Shown: in pieces, positions 26,628 to 37,210 of the stretch | How positions within the stretch are numbered: position 1 is the first letter of the stretch | Layout of the letters: every line of letters starts with the position of its first letter | Source: Acidimicrobiales bacterium | GTDB lineage: Bacteria; Actinomycetota; Acidimicrobiia; Acidimicrobiales; SZUA-35 | Assembly: GCA_041394265.1 (NCBI GenBank) | Contig: JAWKIO010000005.1 | Coordinates: 4,774,001 to 4,838,000 of the forward strand | Direction: 5' to 3' | DNA length: 64,000 nucleotides | Program-made: the position numbers and the translations under genes | The notes under the pieces: model-generated | Told to the model about the DNA's origin: nothing | What the model saw: the letters and a program-made list of their open reading frames with translations, nothing else | The model's database searches: none

Positions 26628-27532
26628 CCGCAGTCGAGATCGAGCTCTCTCCCGACGTCGCCGACGCCGTCGATTCGGCGATGCCGATCGTGGCACTCGA
26701 GTCGACGATCTTCTCCCACCTCGGACTCCCGGCACCGGCCAACGGCGAAGCGCTCGAACGCTGTCGTCGGGCCGTGATCGACGGGGGAGCGGTGCCCGCA
26801 CTGACCGCCATCCTGGATGGTCGCATCTCGATCGGTCACGCCGACCCCGACATCATCTGTGGCCCGGCTCGCAAGGTGGCCGCTCGCGACATCAGCGTGG
26901 CGGTGGCCCAACGTTGGCCCTATGGCGCCACCACGGTGTCGGCCTCGCTCGCCATTGCCGCCCAGGCCGGCATCGAGGTCTTCGCCACGGGTGGGATCGG
27001 CGGTGTGCACCGGGGCTGGGAAGAGACCGGCGACATCAGCGCCGATCTCGACGCCCTGGCCTCACACCAAGTCGTCACGGTGTCCGCCGGGGCAAAGGTC
27101 TTCCTCGACCTGGCGGCCACACTCGAACGGCTCGAGACCGACAGCGTGCCCGTACTCGGCTGGCAGTGCGACGACTTCCCTGCCTTCCACGCCCGCAGCA
27201 GTGGCCTCGCAGTGCCCCATCGTGTCGAGTCGGCCGACGAGGTCGCCGACATCGCCCGAGCACACTGGGCCATGGGTGGAGGCGGTGTGCTGGTGGTCGC
27301 CCCGGTGCCCGAGAACGCGGCCATCGACTTCGCCCGTCTCACCTCGGCCGTCGATCAGGCGCTCGCCGCAGCAGCAGCTACCGGCGTCGTCGGCAATGCC
27401 GTAACGCCCGCCATCCTCGGCGCCCTCGCCGACGCCACCGACGGCGACTCGATCCCGACCAACTTGGCCCTGGCCGAGAACAACGCGCAGGTCGCAGCGA
27501 GTATCGCCGTCGCCCTCGCCGCCCACTGGTGA
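26624..27532 (+). CDS. psuG: Pseudouridine-5'-phosphate glycosidase
   Basis: A 302-residue enzyme of the PsuG family, which interconverts pseudouridine 5'-phosphate with uracil plus ribose 5-phosphate in the cytoplasm using a metal and a catalytic lysine. Typical family segments are PIVALESTIFSHLGLP (Glu near residue 24), GGAVPALTAILDG, GPARKVAARD (Schiff-base Lys candidate), TTVSASLAIAAQAGI and ATGGIGGVHRG, with NLALAENNAQVAASIA at the C-terminus. Length is normal. ATG overlaps the upstream stop and its stop overlaps the next GTG. The usual partner kinase PsuK is not in this operon. Confidence 0.93.
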   Translation: MTAVEIELSPDVADAVDSAMPIVALESTIFSHLGLPAPANGEALERCRRAVIDGGAVPALTAILDGRISIGHADPDIICGPARKVAARDISVAVAQRWPYGATTVSASLAIAAQAGIEVFATGGIGGVHRGWEETGDISADLDALASHQVVTVSAGAKVFLDLAATLERLETDSVPVLGWQCDDFPAFHARSSGLAVPHRVESADEVADIARAHWAMGGGGVLVVAPVPENAAIDFARLTSAVDQALAAAAATGVVGNAVTPAILGALADATDGDSIPTNLALAENNAQVAASIAVALAAHW

Positions 27533-28134
27533 ACCCGCTCGATGGGGGTCGGCCGACGCGGGCCGACCTCCTCCTCGGCAGCTATGAATGGTTGTCGAAG
27601 CGGGCCGCCATCACGGCGCACAGCCGTCGGGGGCGACGCTTCGCCGCCTTTGGCGAGGGTTCCTGGCTCTGCTTTCCGCCCGCTGCGCTGTTCGGTGAGC
27701 AGTCCATCCGTATCGGGACCGACACGCTCATCGGCCCGTACGTGTCGCTCAGCGCCGGCATGGTGCCCGGTCAGGAACTGCTCCACGACGGCATCGTGCG
27801 CATCGGCGATCGCTGCCTGATCGGCCGCCATTCGAGCATCGTCGGTCACTACTCCATCACGATCGAAGACGACGTCTTCTTCGGCCCGAACGTGTACGTC
27901 ACCGACCAGAACCACGGCGTCGCCGATCCGCATCTGCCGATCGGCCGGCAGTCGGTGGGGGAGAAGCCGGTGCTGATCGGTGCGGGTTCATGGCTCGGGG
28001 CCAACGTGGTGGTGCTGCCCGGCGTGACGATCGGCAAGCACGTGGCCGTGGGAGCAGGATCGGTCGTGACGCGAGATCTTCCCGACCACAGCGTGGCGGT
28101 CGGTTCCCCGGCACGGGTGGTGAAGCAGCAGTGA
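27529..28134 (+). CDS. Left-handed beta-helix (hexapeptide) acyltransferase
   Basis: A 201-residue acyltransferase of the LbH/maa-NodL type. From residue ~50 the hexapeptide repeats are obvious (IRIGTDTLIGPYVSLS, IVRIGDRCLIGRHSSIV, ITIEDDVFFGPNVYVTDQNH, IGAGSWLGANVVVLPGVTIGKHVAVGAGSVVTRDLP), including the catalytic His in DQNHG and the usual C-terminal VGSPARVV. It would acetylate a sugar or similar acceptor from acetyl-CoA as a trimer. GTG start overlaps the psuG stop, and its own stop overlaps the lipoprotein start. Confidence 0.9.
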   Translation: MNPLDGGRPTRADLLLGSYEWLSKRAAITAHSRRGRRFAAFGEGSWLCFPPAALFGEQSIRIGTDTLIGPYVSLSAGMVPGQELLHDGIVRIGDRCLIGRHSSIVGHYSITIEDDVFFGPNVYVTDQNHGVADPHLPIGRQSVGEKPVLIGAGSWLGANVVVLPGVTIGKHVAVGAGSVVTRDLPDHSVAVGSPARVVKQQ

Positions 28135-28772
28135 CGGCGTCGGCCTTCCGCTGGCAACGGCTGCTCTTCGCCACGGCGGCGCTGGCCGGCTGCACCGCGT
28201 CGTCTGGCGGCGAATCGGGCCAAGCGGCGCCCGTGACGGCCGCCGGAGCCGACCTGGTCACAGCCGCCGAGGCCGACCAGGTTGCGGCCGCCGAAACGTT
28301 GTGCCCGATCCTGTGGGCGTGGGTGAAGGACGTGGGCGGGCTCTACAACGAGACCTCGACCGGACTGATCGACGTTGCCGAGGCCGAGGGCCGGCGCTCG
28401 GCCTGGCGAGCGACGTTCGACGCCATGGAGGAGCGAAACGCCGATCTGCTCGATGCACTGGCCGGCCTCGCCGATGATCCGATCCTTGGCCCGCTGGTCG
28501 CCGACGTCGAGGCCGGCGTGCCGGCTGCCGACGAGGAACTCGACGTCATGCGTCAACTGCTGATCGACGAACCCGAGATCGACGAGCAACCACGACACCA
28601 GGTGCGGGCGGCCCAACTCGCCATCCACCTCGAAAAGGTGATCGATGTGGTGAAGCCGGAACTCTCCGCCCACGACGCCGATGGGTCGCTGATCGCGGCA
28701 TTCCGCACGGTCCCGAGCTGTCAGCAGTCGGTCAAGGACGCCGACAGTGGCAGCACGCAGGCGAACGGCTGA
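28131..28772 (+). CDS. Lipoprotein, helical, unknown function
   Basis: A 213-residue secreted lipoprotein: a short signal sequence with RW/QR positive residues, a hydrophobic core LLFATAALAGC and the lipobox LAGC (Cys ~21), then Ser/Gly-rich linker. The mature part is almost entirely helix-prone and acidic (ETLCPILWAWVKDVGGLYNET, DALAGLADDPILGPLVADVEAG) with two further cysteines. No family is recognised. It is last in the four-gene coupled set, so it is probably made together with psuG and the acyltransferase; why is unclear. Confidence 0.78.
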   Translation: MTASAFRWQRLLFATAALAGCTASSGGESGQAAPVTAAGADLVTAAEADQVAAAETLCPILWAWVKDVGGLYNETSTGLIDVAEAEGRRSAWRATFDAMEERNADLLDALAGLADDPILGPLVADVEAGVPAADEELDVMRQLLIDEPEIDEQPRHQVRAAQLAIHLEKVIDVVKPELSAHDADGSLIAAFRTVPSCQQSVKDADSGSTQANG

Positions 28773-28774
28773 AG

Positions 28775-28796
28775 TCGCCAACCGAGGAGTTGGCGA
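28775..28796. terminator. Hairpin between converging genes
   Basis: TCGCCAAC and GTTGGCGA form an 8-bp perfect stem around a six-base loop immediately after the lipoprotein stop and before the stop of the converging peptidase gene. There is no T-run, so an intrinsic terminator is only likely, not certain. Confidence 0.4.
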
Positions 28797-28808
28797 GGCA
28801 GCGAGCGC

Positions 28809-29783
28809 TCAGAGGCCGACCTCGCTCCGATCGACCTCGTAGGTGTTGCACTGGGCGGGGTCGCCGGTGTCGAGGCCGACAGTGAACCATTGCTGGCGGG
28901 CCTCGGCCGAGCCGTGGGTCCAGCCGTGTGGATCGACCGACATGCCGGCCTGCTCCTGGATCCGGTCGTCGCCAACGGCGGCGGCAGCAGCCAGTCCCTC
29001 GTTGATGTCGCCGCGCTCGATGATCGGCAGCCCGGCCGAGGTCGTGCGCTCGGCAGCCGAGTGGGCCCAGACACCGGCGAAGCAGTCGGCCTGGAGTTCT
29101 TGGCGGACCGAGAGCTCGTTCTTCAGATTCGGGTTTTGCTGGGTGGCCTGGCGTACGGCGTCGCTGTAGCCGGTGATGGACTGGATGTGGTGGCCGATTT
29201 CATGGGCGATGACGTAGGCCTGCGCGAAGTCGCCGGGGGCACCGAACCGGCGGGCAAGCTCGTCGTAGAAGTCGAAATCGATGTAGACCTTGTTGTCGCC
29301 CGGTGCCGGACAGTAGAAGGGGCCGACCGCCGAGGTGGCGTTGCCGCAGCCGGTGCTGACCGAACCGGTGAAGATCACCATGGTGGTCTCCTGGTACTGG
29401 AGGCCGTTGTCGGCGAAGTACTCCATCCACGTCTCCTGGATGTCATACATCAAGAAGCCCATGAACTCCTTGGTATCGGCCTGCGGATCGGGCACGTCGG
29501 TGCCGGTCGCACCGGCGGTGCCGACGCCCGAGGAGTCACCGTCGATGGCGGGCACGTTGATGTCGAAGCCGGCGTTGGTCGTTCCACCGCCTCCGCCGCC
29601 GAGCGCGTCGCCGCCGAAGATCAGACCGAGGATGAGGACCAGCAGGCCCCCGAGGCCGCCGCCGACCTTGCCCATCGGGAGTCCGGCACCGGACGCCCCA
29701 CCACCACGGCGACCACCCTGTGATCGCCGATCGTCGATGTACTTGGAGCCCTTGTCTGCTGCCGACTTGTCGTAACGAACCAT
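28809..29783 (-). CDS. Neutral zinc metallopeptidase (YpfJ/DUF2342-like, PF04228 type)
   Basis: A 324-residue membrane-anchored peptidase-like protein. The N-terminus is basic and glycine-rich, then one hydrophobic helix GLLVLILGLIFGG (about 46-58), a Gly-rich spacer, and a zincin domain with VIAHEIGHHIQ (HExxH) and, downstream, QELQADCFAGVW with the usual third-ligand Glu. FCP and YIDFDFYDELARRFGA segments are also typical of this family. ATG MVRYDK is preferred over an upstream GTG. Function in most bacteria is unknown. It is divergent from the PLP enzyme. Confidence 0.9.
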   Translation of the reverse strand: MVRYDKSAADKGSKYIDDRRSQGGRRGGGASGAGLPMGKVGGGLGGLLVLILGLIFGGDALGGGGGGTTNAGFDINVPAIDGDSSGVGTAGATGTDVPDPQADTKEFMGFLMYDIQETWMEYFADNGLQYQETTMVIFTGSVSTGCGNATSAVGPFYCPAPGDNKVYIDFDFYDELARRFGAPGDFAQAYVIAHEIGHHIQSITGYSDAVRQATQQNPNLKNELSVRQELQADCFAGVWAHSAAERTTSAGLPIIERGDINEGLAAAAAVGDDRIQEQAGMSVDPHGWTHGSAEARQQWFTVGLDTGDPAQCNTYEVDRSEVGL

Positions 29784-29908
29784 CGCCCGGATCACCTCTA
29801 CTCGAGCGCTGGTGTGGCGCTTTGCATCATCGATCGTTGTTTCGACCGACTTCTCGATCGTTCTCGGTGTCGAGACCGTCCAGGTAGCCTCTGGGCGGAG
29901 GATTCGAC

Positions 29909-31195
29909 GTGACAGACTCTACAACGACCAGGGCCGACGGCGAGACCATCGGCGACGAGAGCTCGCCATTCGTCGTCTACCGGTCGTCGCTCGACACCTA
30001 TCGGCGGGCCATCGATGCCGGGCTCGACGACGCTGCCTACGTGGAACTCGTGACCGAGTTGGACCGGACGCTCGTTCCGGTCGACGGGACGGGCTTCCGC
30101 ACCACACCGCTGCTGCCGCTCGACGGCGTCGTGCCCGCCGAAACCATCTGGGCCAAGGTCGAGACCGACAACGTGGGCGGATCGCACAAGGCTCGTCACC
30201 TGTTCGGACTGCTCCTCCAGATCGCCATCGACGAACACGAGGAGCCTTCCGGTGGCGATCGGCCGCTGGCTATCGCCTCGTGTGGCAACGCCGCCATGGG
30301 CGCCGCCGTGATCGCCCGGGCCGTCGAGCGGGAACTCTTGGTTTTCGTCCCGACCGACGCCAACCCCGTGGTGCTGTCCGAGCTCCATCGTCTCGGGGCC
30401 GACGTGCGGGTGTGCGAACGCCGGCCCGGGCAGCTCGGCGATCCATGCTTGAGCGAACTCGACCTTGCGCTCGGCGCCGGCGCCCGCCCGTTCACGGTGC
30501 AGGGGCCGATCTGCCCCGGGGTGATCGATGGCGGGCGCACGCTCGGCCTCGAGCTGGCGCATCAACTCGTTGACGCCAGTGTCGAACCGGCCGACCTGTA
30601 CATCCAGATCGGTGGGGGAGCGTTGGCCACTGCCGTCGTCGACGGGCTGCAACGAGCCGAGGTGCTCGGGCGGCTGCCGCGCCTCCACCCGGTCCAACCG
30701 GCAACGGCACACCCCTATGTCGCCGCCTGGCAGCGGCTGCGCTCGGTGTTGGCCGAGACGCTGGGCATCGACCCGGTGCCTCGCTCCGACCGTACGCTCG
30801 CCGAATCGTTGGCCGGCCCGGCCAACGATGGTGCATTCTCTGCCCTCATCGCCTCGTCGGACGACGCCATGACACCCTGGCCGGGGCAGCCGTCCAGCAT
30901 CGCCGGTGGCATCCTCGACGACGTCACCTATGACTGGAAGACGGTGCTGCGTCATCAGCTCCAAACCGGTGGATGGCCGGTGCTCGCATCCGAGGAAGAC
31001 TTCATCCGGGCCGAGCGCCTGGCCGGCGACGCGCTGGGGTCGATCGACGCGGCCATGGCCCCACCCGACCACACCGGTGCTGCCGGGTTGGCCGGTCTGT
31101 TGGCCGACACCGAACGCCGGAACCCGCGCACCCAAGCAATCGATGGGCCCGCCGTCGTTGTACTCTCCGGCCGTCGCCGTGAAGGAGCCAGCTGA
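29909..31195 (+). CDS. Fold-type II PLP-dependent enzyme (threonine synthase-like)
   Basis: A 428-residue PLP enzyme. DNVGGSHKARHLFG carries the Schiff-base lysine (about residue 96), ASCGNAAMGAAVIAR is the phosphate/substrate loop, and IQIGGGALATA the glycine-rich PLP phosphate loop. The overall pattern fits the threonine synthase/threonine dehydratase/cysteine synthase superfamily, but the divergent sequence and 428-residue length prevent a specific call. GTG start has a GGAGG site seven bases away. It lies 2 bp before the secreted metalloprotease-like gene. Confidence 0.82.
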   Translation: MTDSTTTRADGETIGDESSPFVVYRSSLDTYRRAIDAGLDDAAYVELVTELDRTLVPVDGTGFRTTPLLPLDGVVPAETIWAKVETDNVGGSHKARHLFGLLLQIAIDEHEEPSGGDRPLAIASCGNAAMGAAVIARAVERELLVFVPTDANPVVLSELHRLGADVRVCERRPGQLGDPCLSELDLALGAGARPFTVQGPICPGVIDGGRTLGLELAHQLVDASVEPADLYIQIGGGALATAVVDGLQRAEVLGRLPRLHPVQPATAHPYVAAWQRLRSVLAETLGIDPVPRSDRTLAESLAGPANDGAFSALIASSDDAMTPWPGQPSSIAGGILDDVTYDWKTVLRHQLQTGGWPVLASEEDFIRAERLAGDALGSIDAAMAPPDHTGAAGLAGLLADTERRNPRTQAIDGPAVVVLSGRRREGAS

Positions 31196-31197
31196 GG

Positions 31198-33213
31198 ATG
31201 CGATCGAGCCGAGGCGCCCTTCGGGTGATGTCGACCACGATGGTGCTCATCGTGATCGCTGCGGTCACCTCGCCGGCCGGCGCCGGCCCCGCTCACTCGG
31301 CGAGCGAACGACTGCCCGGTGTGTTGATCGTCGACGACCTCGGCGGCCACGCCGACTCGAACTTCCACGGCGACGGCGTCATCGAGATCGCGGCGCTCGG
31401 CGACGACCACCTCGAAGGCACGGCCGGACTGCAGCTCGCCGAGTCGGCGTCGGTGATCACCCCGGCCGGCGGCTTCTCGATCTGCCACGACGGCTCGGTG
31501 CCACAGGCGGTGCTGAACGACGTCCGGGCGGCATTGACCACGTGGTCGGCGGCGCTCCGGCTGAGCGGCCCCACCATCGCCATCGATCTGGGCTGGATCT
31601 CGCTGGCCGGCGACGGCACCCTCGGCGTTGCCGGACCGACCGAGTTCGTGGTCGATCCCCGGCTCCCCCTTCCCGATCTCGGCTATCCGATGGCGCTCGC
31701 CAACCAACTCCTCGGACACGACGTGAATGGCACCGGTTGTGGTGATGCGCGCAGCGAGATCGCGCTCTTCCTCAACTCGACCGCAGGCGGGGATGGCTCA
31801 TTGTGGAACATCGGCGACGACGACGCCTCCGACACCCAGGTCGACCTGAGCACGGTCGTGCTGCACGAGGTCGGCCACGGCCTGGGCGTCGTCAGCTCGG
31901 CGCGGCTGGTGAACGACGTGGTCGAGTGGCCCAAGGCGAACAGCCCGTCGTATGTTTACGACCACTTCTTCGGCGAGTGCCGGCACGAGACCAGCGCGGG
32001 ATGCGACTCCGACCTTGCAGCGTTGTCATCGGCCACCAGCAACAGCCTGCGCAGCGCTCAGCTCTGGTTCCGCTCAGCGGGCGGACAGGCGCTGGAACTC
32101 CACGCCCCACTCGATTGGAGTGGCGGGAGTTCGGTGTCGCATCTCGACGAGGTGCGCTATCCGATGTCGTCGGGTTTCAGCCTGATGACGCCGTACCTCC
32201 GTCGGGGTGAAACGTTCACCGCCATCGATCCTGCGCTGCAGACGCTGGTGCAAACACTCGGATGGCAGCTGTCGTCGACCCCGGCGGCACCGAGCGGTGT
32301 GACCGCCACCGCAGGAAACGGCCGGATCGATATCTCGTTCGAGCGAACCGCCCTGGGCTCGGGCCCCCCGAACACCGGCTATCGAGTGACCGTGACGGCA
32401 GGGTCCACCGTGGCGCGCACGATCGACACGCTGAGCAGCTCGCTGACCGTTGCCGGTTTGGCCAACGGCACGCCCTACGCCGTTTCGGTGGCAGCGATCA
32501 ACTCCGCCGGAGCGAGCCCGGCTGTGGTGCCCGCGAGCAATCGCCTCATCCCACTCGAGCTCCCACCGTTTGCCACGGCCGAGCAGGCGGCAGCCCAGCT
32601 CTACGCCGACGTGCTCGGCGTACGGCCGACAACCACCGAGACCGCAGCCGTCGCTGCTCGGCTTCGCTCGACCAGCTCGTTGCCCCTCGAGGCAGCAACG
32701 ATCGCCGCCGACCCCCGGCTGGAGCGTCGCCTCCAGGTTGTGCGGCTCTACCTCGGGTTCTTCGAGCGTGAGCCCGACCCACTCGGCGTCAAGTACTGGT
32801 TCGATGAGGTCGAACGGGGCGTCAGCCTTGACATCGTTGCATCGTCGTTCGCCATCGCGTCGGAGTTCGAGCGGGGCCAGACCGTTCCCGATGGTGAGTT
32901 CATCGACGCCGCCTACGAGCGGATCCTCGATCGGGCTCCCGACGAACCCGGGCGCGCCTACTGGCTGGCGCAACTGGGTAGCGGCCTCGATCGCGGCCAG
33001 ATGCTGATCCTGTTCTCCGAGTCGGCCGAGCACGTGGCCAAGACCCGGATACAGGCCAACCTGCTGGCCATCACCTTCGGCATGCTCGAACGGCCCGTCA
33101 CCGCATCGGAGCGGAGCGAGTTCGGCAACATCGTGGCGTCGTCGGGAGCGTCCGGGCTGGCCGCTCACTTGGCGGGCAGCGCCGACTACGACACCCGCCA
33201 CCACCCCCGCTGA
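31198..33213 (+). CDS. Secreted metalloprotease-like protein with Fn3 and DUF4214 domains
   Basis: A 671-residue exported protein. Signal peptide (MRSSRGALRVM, hydrophobic VLIVIAAVTSPAGAG), a zincin-like domain with HEVGHGLGVVS (His223-Glu224, His227), one fibronectin type III-like domain (about 362-450: PSGVTATAGNGRIDISFERT ... GTPYAVSVAAINSAG) and a C-terminal DUF4214 block (about 462-665: YADVLGVRPTTTE, LYLGFFEREPDPLGVKYW, AYERILDRAPDEPGRAYWL). The position of the third metzincin ligand is Ser233, not His/Asp, so it may use another ligand. DUF4214 often occurs in surface or secreted adhesins. It shares a transcript with the PLP enzyme. Confidence 0.82.
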   Translation: MRSSRGALRVMSTTMVLIVIAAVTSPAGAGPAHSASERLPGVLIVDDLGGHADSNFHGDGVIEIAALGDDHLEGTAGLQLAESASVITPAGGFSICHDGSVPQAVLNDVRAALTTWSAALRLSGPTIAIDLGWISLAGDGTLGVAGPTEFVVDPRLPLPDLGYPMALANQLLGHDVNGTGCGDARSEIALFLNSTAGGDGSLWNIGDDDASDTQVDLSTVVLHEVGHGLGVVSSARLVNDVVEWPKANSPSYVYDHFFGECRHETSAGCDSDLAALSSATSNSLRSAQLWFRSAGGQALELHAPLDWSGGSSVSHLDEVRYPMSSGFSLMTPYLRRGETFTAIDPALQTLVQTLGWQLSSTPAAPSGVTATAGNGRIDISFERTALGSGPPNTGYRVTVTAGSTVARTIDTLSSSLTVAGLANGTPYAVSVAAINSAGASPAVVPASNRLIPLELPPFATAEQAAAQLYADVLGVRPTTTETAAVAARLRSTSSLPLEAATIAADPRLERRLQVVRLYLGFFEREPDPLGVKYWFDEVERGVSLDIVASSFAIASEFERGQTVPDGEFIDAAYERILDRAPDEPGRAYWLAQLGSGLDRGQMLILFSESAEHVAKTRIQANLLAITFGMLERPVTASERSEFGNIVASSGASGLAAHLAGSADYDTRHHPR

Positions 33214-33256
33214 GGGCGCCAGGCCGACGCAGGGTCGAGGTGACGTGCCGCCGGCT

Positions 33257-34168
33257 TCAGGCGGCGAGCGGGCGTCCGAACAGCTTGACGTCGGTCCACG
33301 TCGCCAGGTGTGCCTCGGCCTGCAGACAGGCGGCAACAAAGGTGCCGTCGGCGTGGCCTGCCGTGGCGTCGAGCGCCGCCGAGATCTGATCGGCGATCGA
33401 CGATGCGACCGCGGCGTCGTCGCCCTCTTCGAAGCCGGCGAGCAGGCTGCCGGCATTCGAGATGAAGTCGGGAACGACGGTGACGCCGGCCCGGCGCAAC
33501 ATCGCATACGCCTTGGTGGTGACCGGAATGGCGCCCCACGGGACGATCGCCTTGGACTTCACCATCGGTGCTCCCTGGTGGGTGAGCGCGCCGAGCTTCG
33601 ATCCGGCGAGAATCGCGTCGACATCGGCACCCCAGATCATCCACGGCTTCTTGTCGACGCCGTCGACGGTCACCACCTCGGCGCCGGCCCCGGTGAGCGC
33701 GGCGGCCAATTCGGCGGGCGCATCATCGGCCCCCTCGATGGCGACCCGCTTGCCATCGAGTCCACCGAGAGCCCAGGACGCCGCGGCCACGACACCAGCG
33801 GCATGGATGGCAGCCGAGGCCACCAACGATTTGCCCTGTGTGGCAGCCGAAACGAGTGGCGCCAGGTCGGCGTCGGTGACGCCCTTGGCCGCACCGAGCA
33901 GGAGTCGACCTTCGGACGCTGCCGGCGTGAGCTCCTCGACGAAGTTGGCGATGGCAGGGGCGACGTCGTCACCCTCGGCGTTGATGCCGGCGGACGCGCC
34001 CGACACCTGATGGCCGAACGTGGCAAAGGTGTACGTGGCCGTGCGAGCGAGGTCGGTGGCACTCGAGGTGAGGATCTTGCGGGCGCACCGTACGACGCCT
34101 GCGGCGGGCACATCGGGGATGTCGACGACGACGAACGCGTCGGTGGAGGTCAGGTTCTGTACGGGCAC
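33257..34168 (-). CDS. Short, divergent Glu/Leu/Phe/Val dehydrogenase-like protein
   Basis: A 303-residue protein recognisably related to glutamate/leucine dehydrogenases but about 100 residues shorter. The N-terminal substrate domain is reduced (VRCARKILTSSATDLARTATYTF, VSGASAGINAEGDDV resembles the PxGGxKGG region without the catalytic Lys), while the NAD domain runs from GLDGKRVAIEGADDAP to VVPDFISNAGSLLA, but the dinucleotide GxGxxG is replaced by GADDAP. The catalytic lysines are not obvious, so an active amino-acid dehydrogenase is doubtful. It may be a regulatory or degenerate paralogue. Confidence 0.7.
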   Translation of the reverse strand: MPVQNLTSTDAFVVVDIPDVPAAGVVRCARKILTSSATDLARTATYTFATFGHQVSGASAGINAEGDDVAPAIANFVEELTPAASEGRLLLGAAKGVTDADLAPLVSAATQGKSLVASAAIHAAGVVAAASWALGGLDGKRVAIEGADDAPAELAAALTGAGAEVVTVDGVDKKPWMIWGADVDAILAGSKLGALTHQGAPMVKSKAIVPWGAIPVTTKAYAMLRRAGVTVVPDFISNAGSLLAGFEEGDDAAVASSIADQISAALDATAGHADGTFVAACLQAEAHLATWTDVKLFGRPLAA

Positions 34169-34224
34169 GGCGACAGTGTGGCATGAACCGACCCGGGTGG
34201 TGCAAGACCGGGGGCCGGTCGGGT

Positions 34225-34707
34225 TCAGTTGCCGGGCGCGGGCTTCGAGGCCAGTGCCACGATGGCGTCGTAGTGCTTCTTCTCGACGGGCATGACCGAC
34301 AGACGCTGGCCCTTGGCGAGAAGTGGCATGCCGACCAAGGACTTCTTCTGCTTGAGCTCGTCGAGCGGTACGAGGCGGGGAAGATGGGCGACATAGCGCA
34401 TGTCGACCAGGATCCAGCGTGGGTCGTCGGGGTCGGACGTGGGGTCGTAGTACTTGGAGTCGGGATCGAACGCGGTGGGATCCGGGTAGGGCTCGCTGGC
34501 GACCTCGGCGAGACCGACGACGCCGGGCGGTTTGGCGTTCGAGTGGTAGAAGAGCACCCGGTCACCGACGGCCATGTCGTCTCGCATCATGTTGCGAGCC
34601 TGATAATTGCGGATGCCGTCCCACGGTTCGGTGCCAGCAGCGGCGAGGTCGTCGATCGAGAACGCATCGGGCTCGCTCTTCACGAGCCAGTGACGAATCT
34701 TGGCCAT
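34225..34707 (-). CDS. EVE-domain protein
   Basis: A 160-residue EVE (PUA-like) protein: HWLVKSEPDAFSIDDLAA, WDGIRNYQARNMMRDDMAVGDRVLFYHSN and PPGVVGLAEVASEPYPDPTAFDP are hallmark segments. EVE domains bind modified bases in RNA or DNA. The ATG MAKIRHW is the natural start although the frame is open another 17 codons upstream. It is the only gene between the Glu-dehydrogenase-like gene and the pyrophosphatase terminator on this strand. Confidence 0.9.
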   Translation of the reverse strand: MAKIRHWLVKSEPDAFSIDDLAAAGTEPWDGIRNYQARNMMRDDMAVGDRVLFYHSNAKPPGVVGLAEVASEPYPDPTAFDPDSKYYDPTSDPDDPRWILVDMRYVAHLPRLVPLDELKQKKSLVGMPLLAKGQRLSVMPVEKKHYDAIVALASKPAPGN

Positions 34708-34721
34708 GCCGGCGACCCTAG

Positions 34722-34765
34722 CCAAAAACGCAACAGGCCCCGGTGACCGAGTGGTCACCGGGGCC
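34722..34765 (-). terminator. Intrinsic terminator of the membrane pyrophosphatase gene
   Basis: A perfect 13-bp stem, GGCCCCGGTGACC / GGTCACCGGGGCC (34736-34748, 34753-34765), with a GAGT loop. Read on the minus strand it is followed by TGTTGCGTTTTTGG, so it has a U-rich tract. It sits about 65 bp past the stop of the pyrophosphatase gene. Confidence 0.85.
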
Positions 34766-34831
34766 CGCTGTGCGGTTCAGCCAGATCGGCGAAGCCGGAA
34801 GCTGCGGAGCAGATCCAAGGCAACAGAGGCC

Positions 34832-36943
<2,112 letters not shown>

Positions 36944-37140
36944 GCGACTCTCCTCCACAGAGTTGGTCGTTCACGGCGGCGTTCGCCATGGACGGGTGTT
37001 GTCAGATCGTCACGACCGAGGGTCGCTGCACCCGACAGACCGAGCAAACGTAGTGGGGCGCGCAGCGGGCAGCAACAATGCCAAGCGTCGTTTGGCACAT
37101 TCCCGAAACATTCCTCGAACAACTCACCGACCGGAGTAGC

Positions 37141-37161
37141 CCGAACACCGCAGGTGTTCGG
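37141..37161. terminator. Hairpin downstream of the M18 aminopeptidase
   Basis: CCGAACACC-GCA-GGTGTTCGG, a nine-bp perfect stem in the 268-bp gap between the aminopeptidase and pyrophosphatase genes. No T-run follows on either strand. It is 50 bp past the aminopeptidase stop, so a terminator or mRNA 3' structure is plausible. A second weaker hairpin (CGGCCCG ... CGGGCCG) sits around 37178-37201. Confidence 0.35.
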
Positions 37162-37210
37162 ATCGCGCGGCATGTGGTCGGCCCGCCACGGTGGACGGGC
37201 CGCCGACGGG

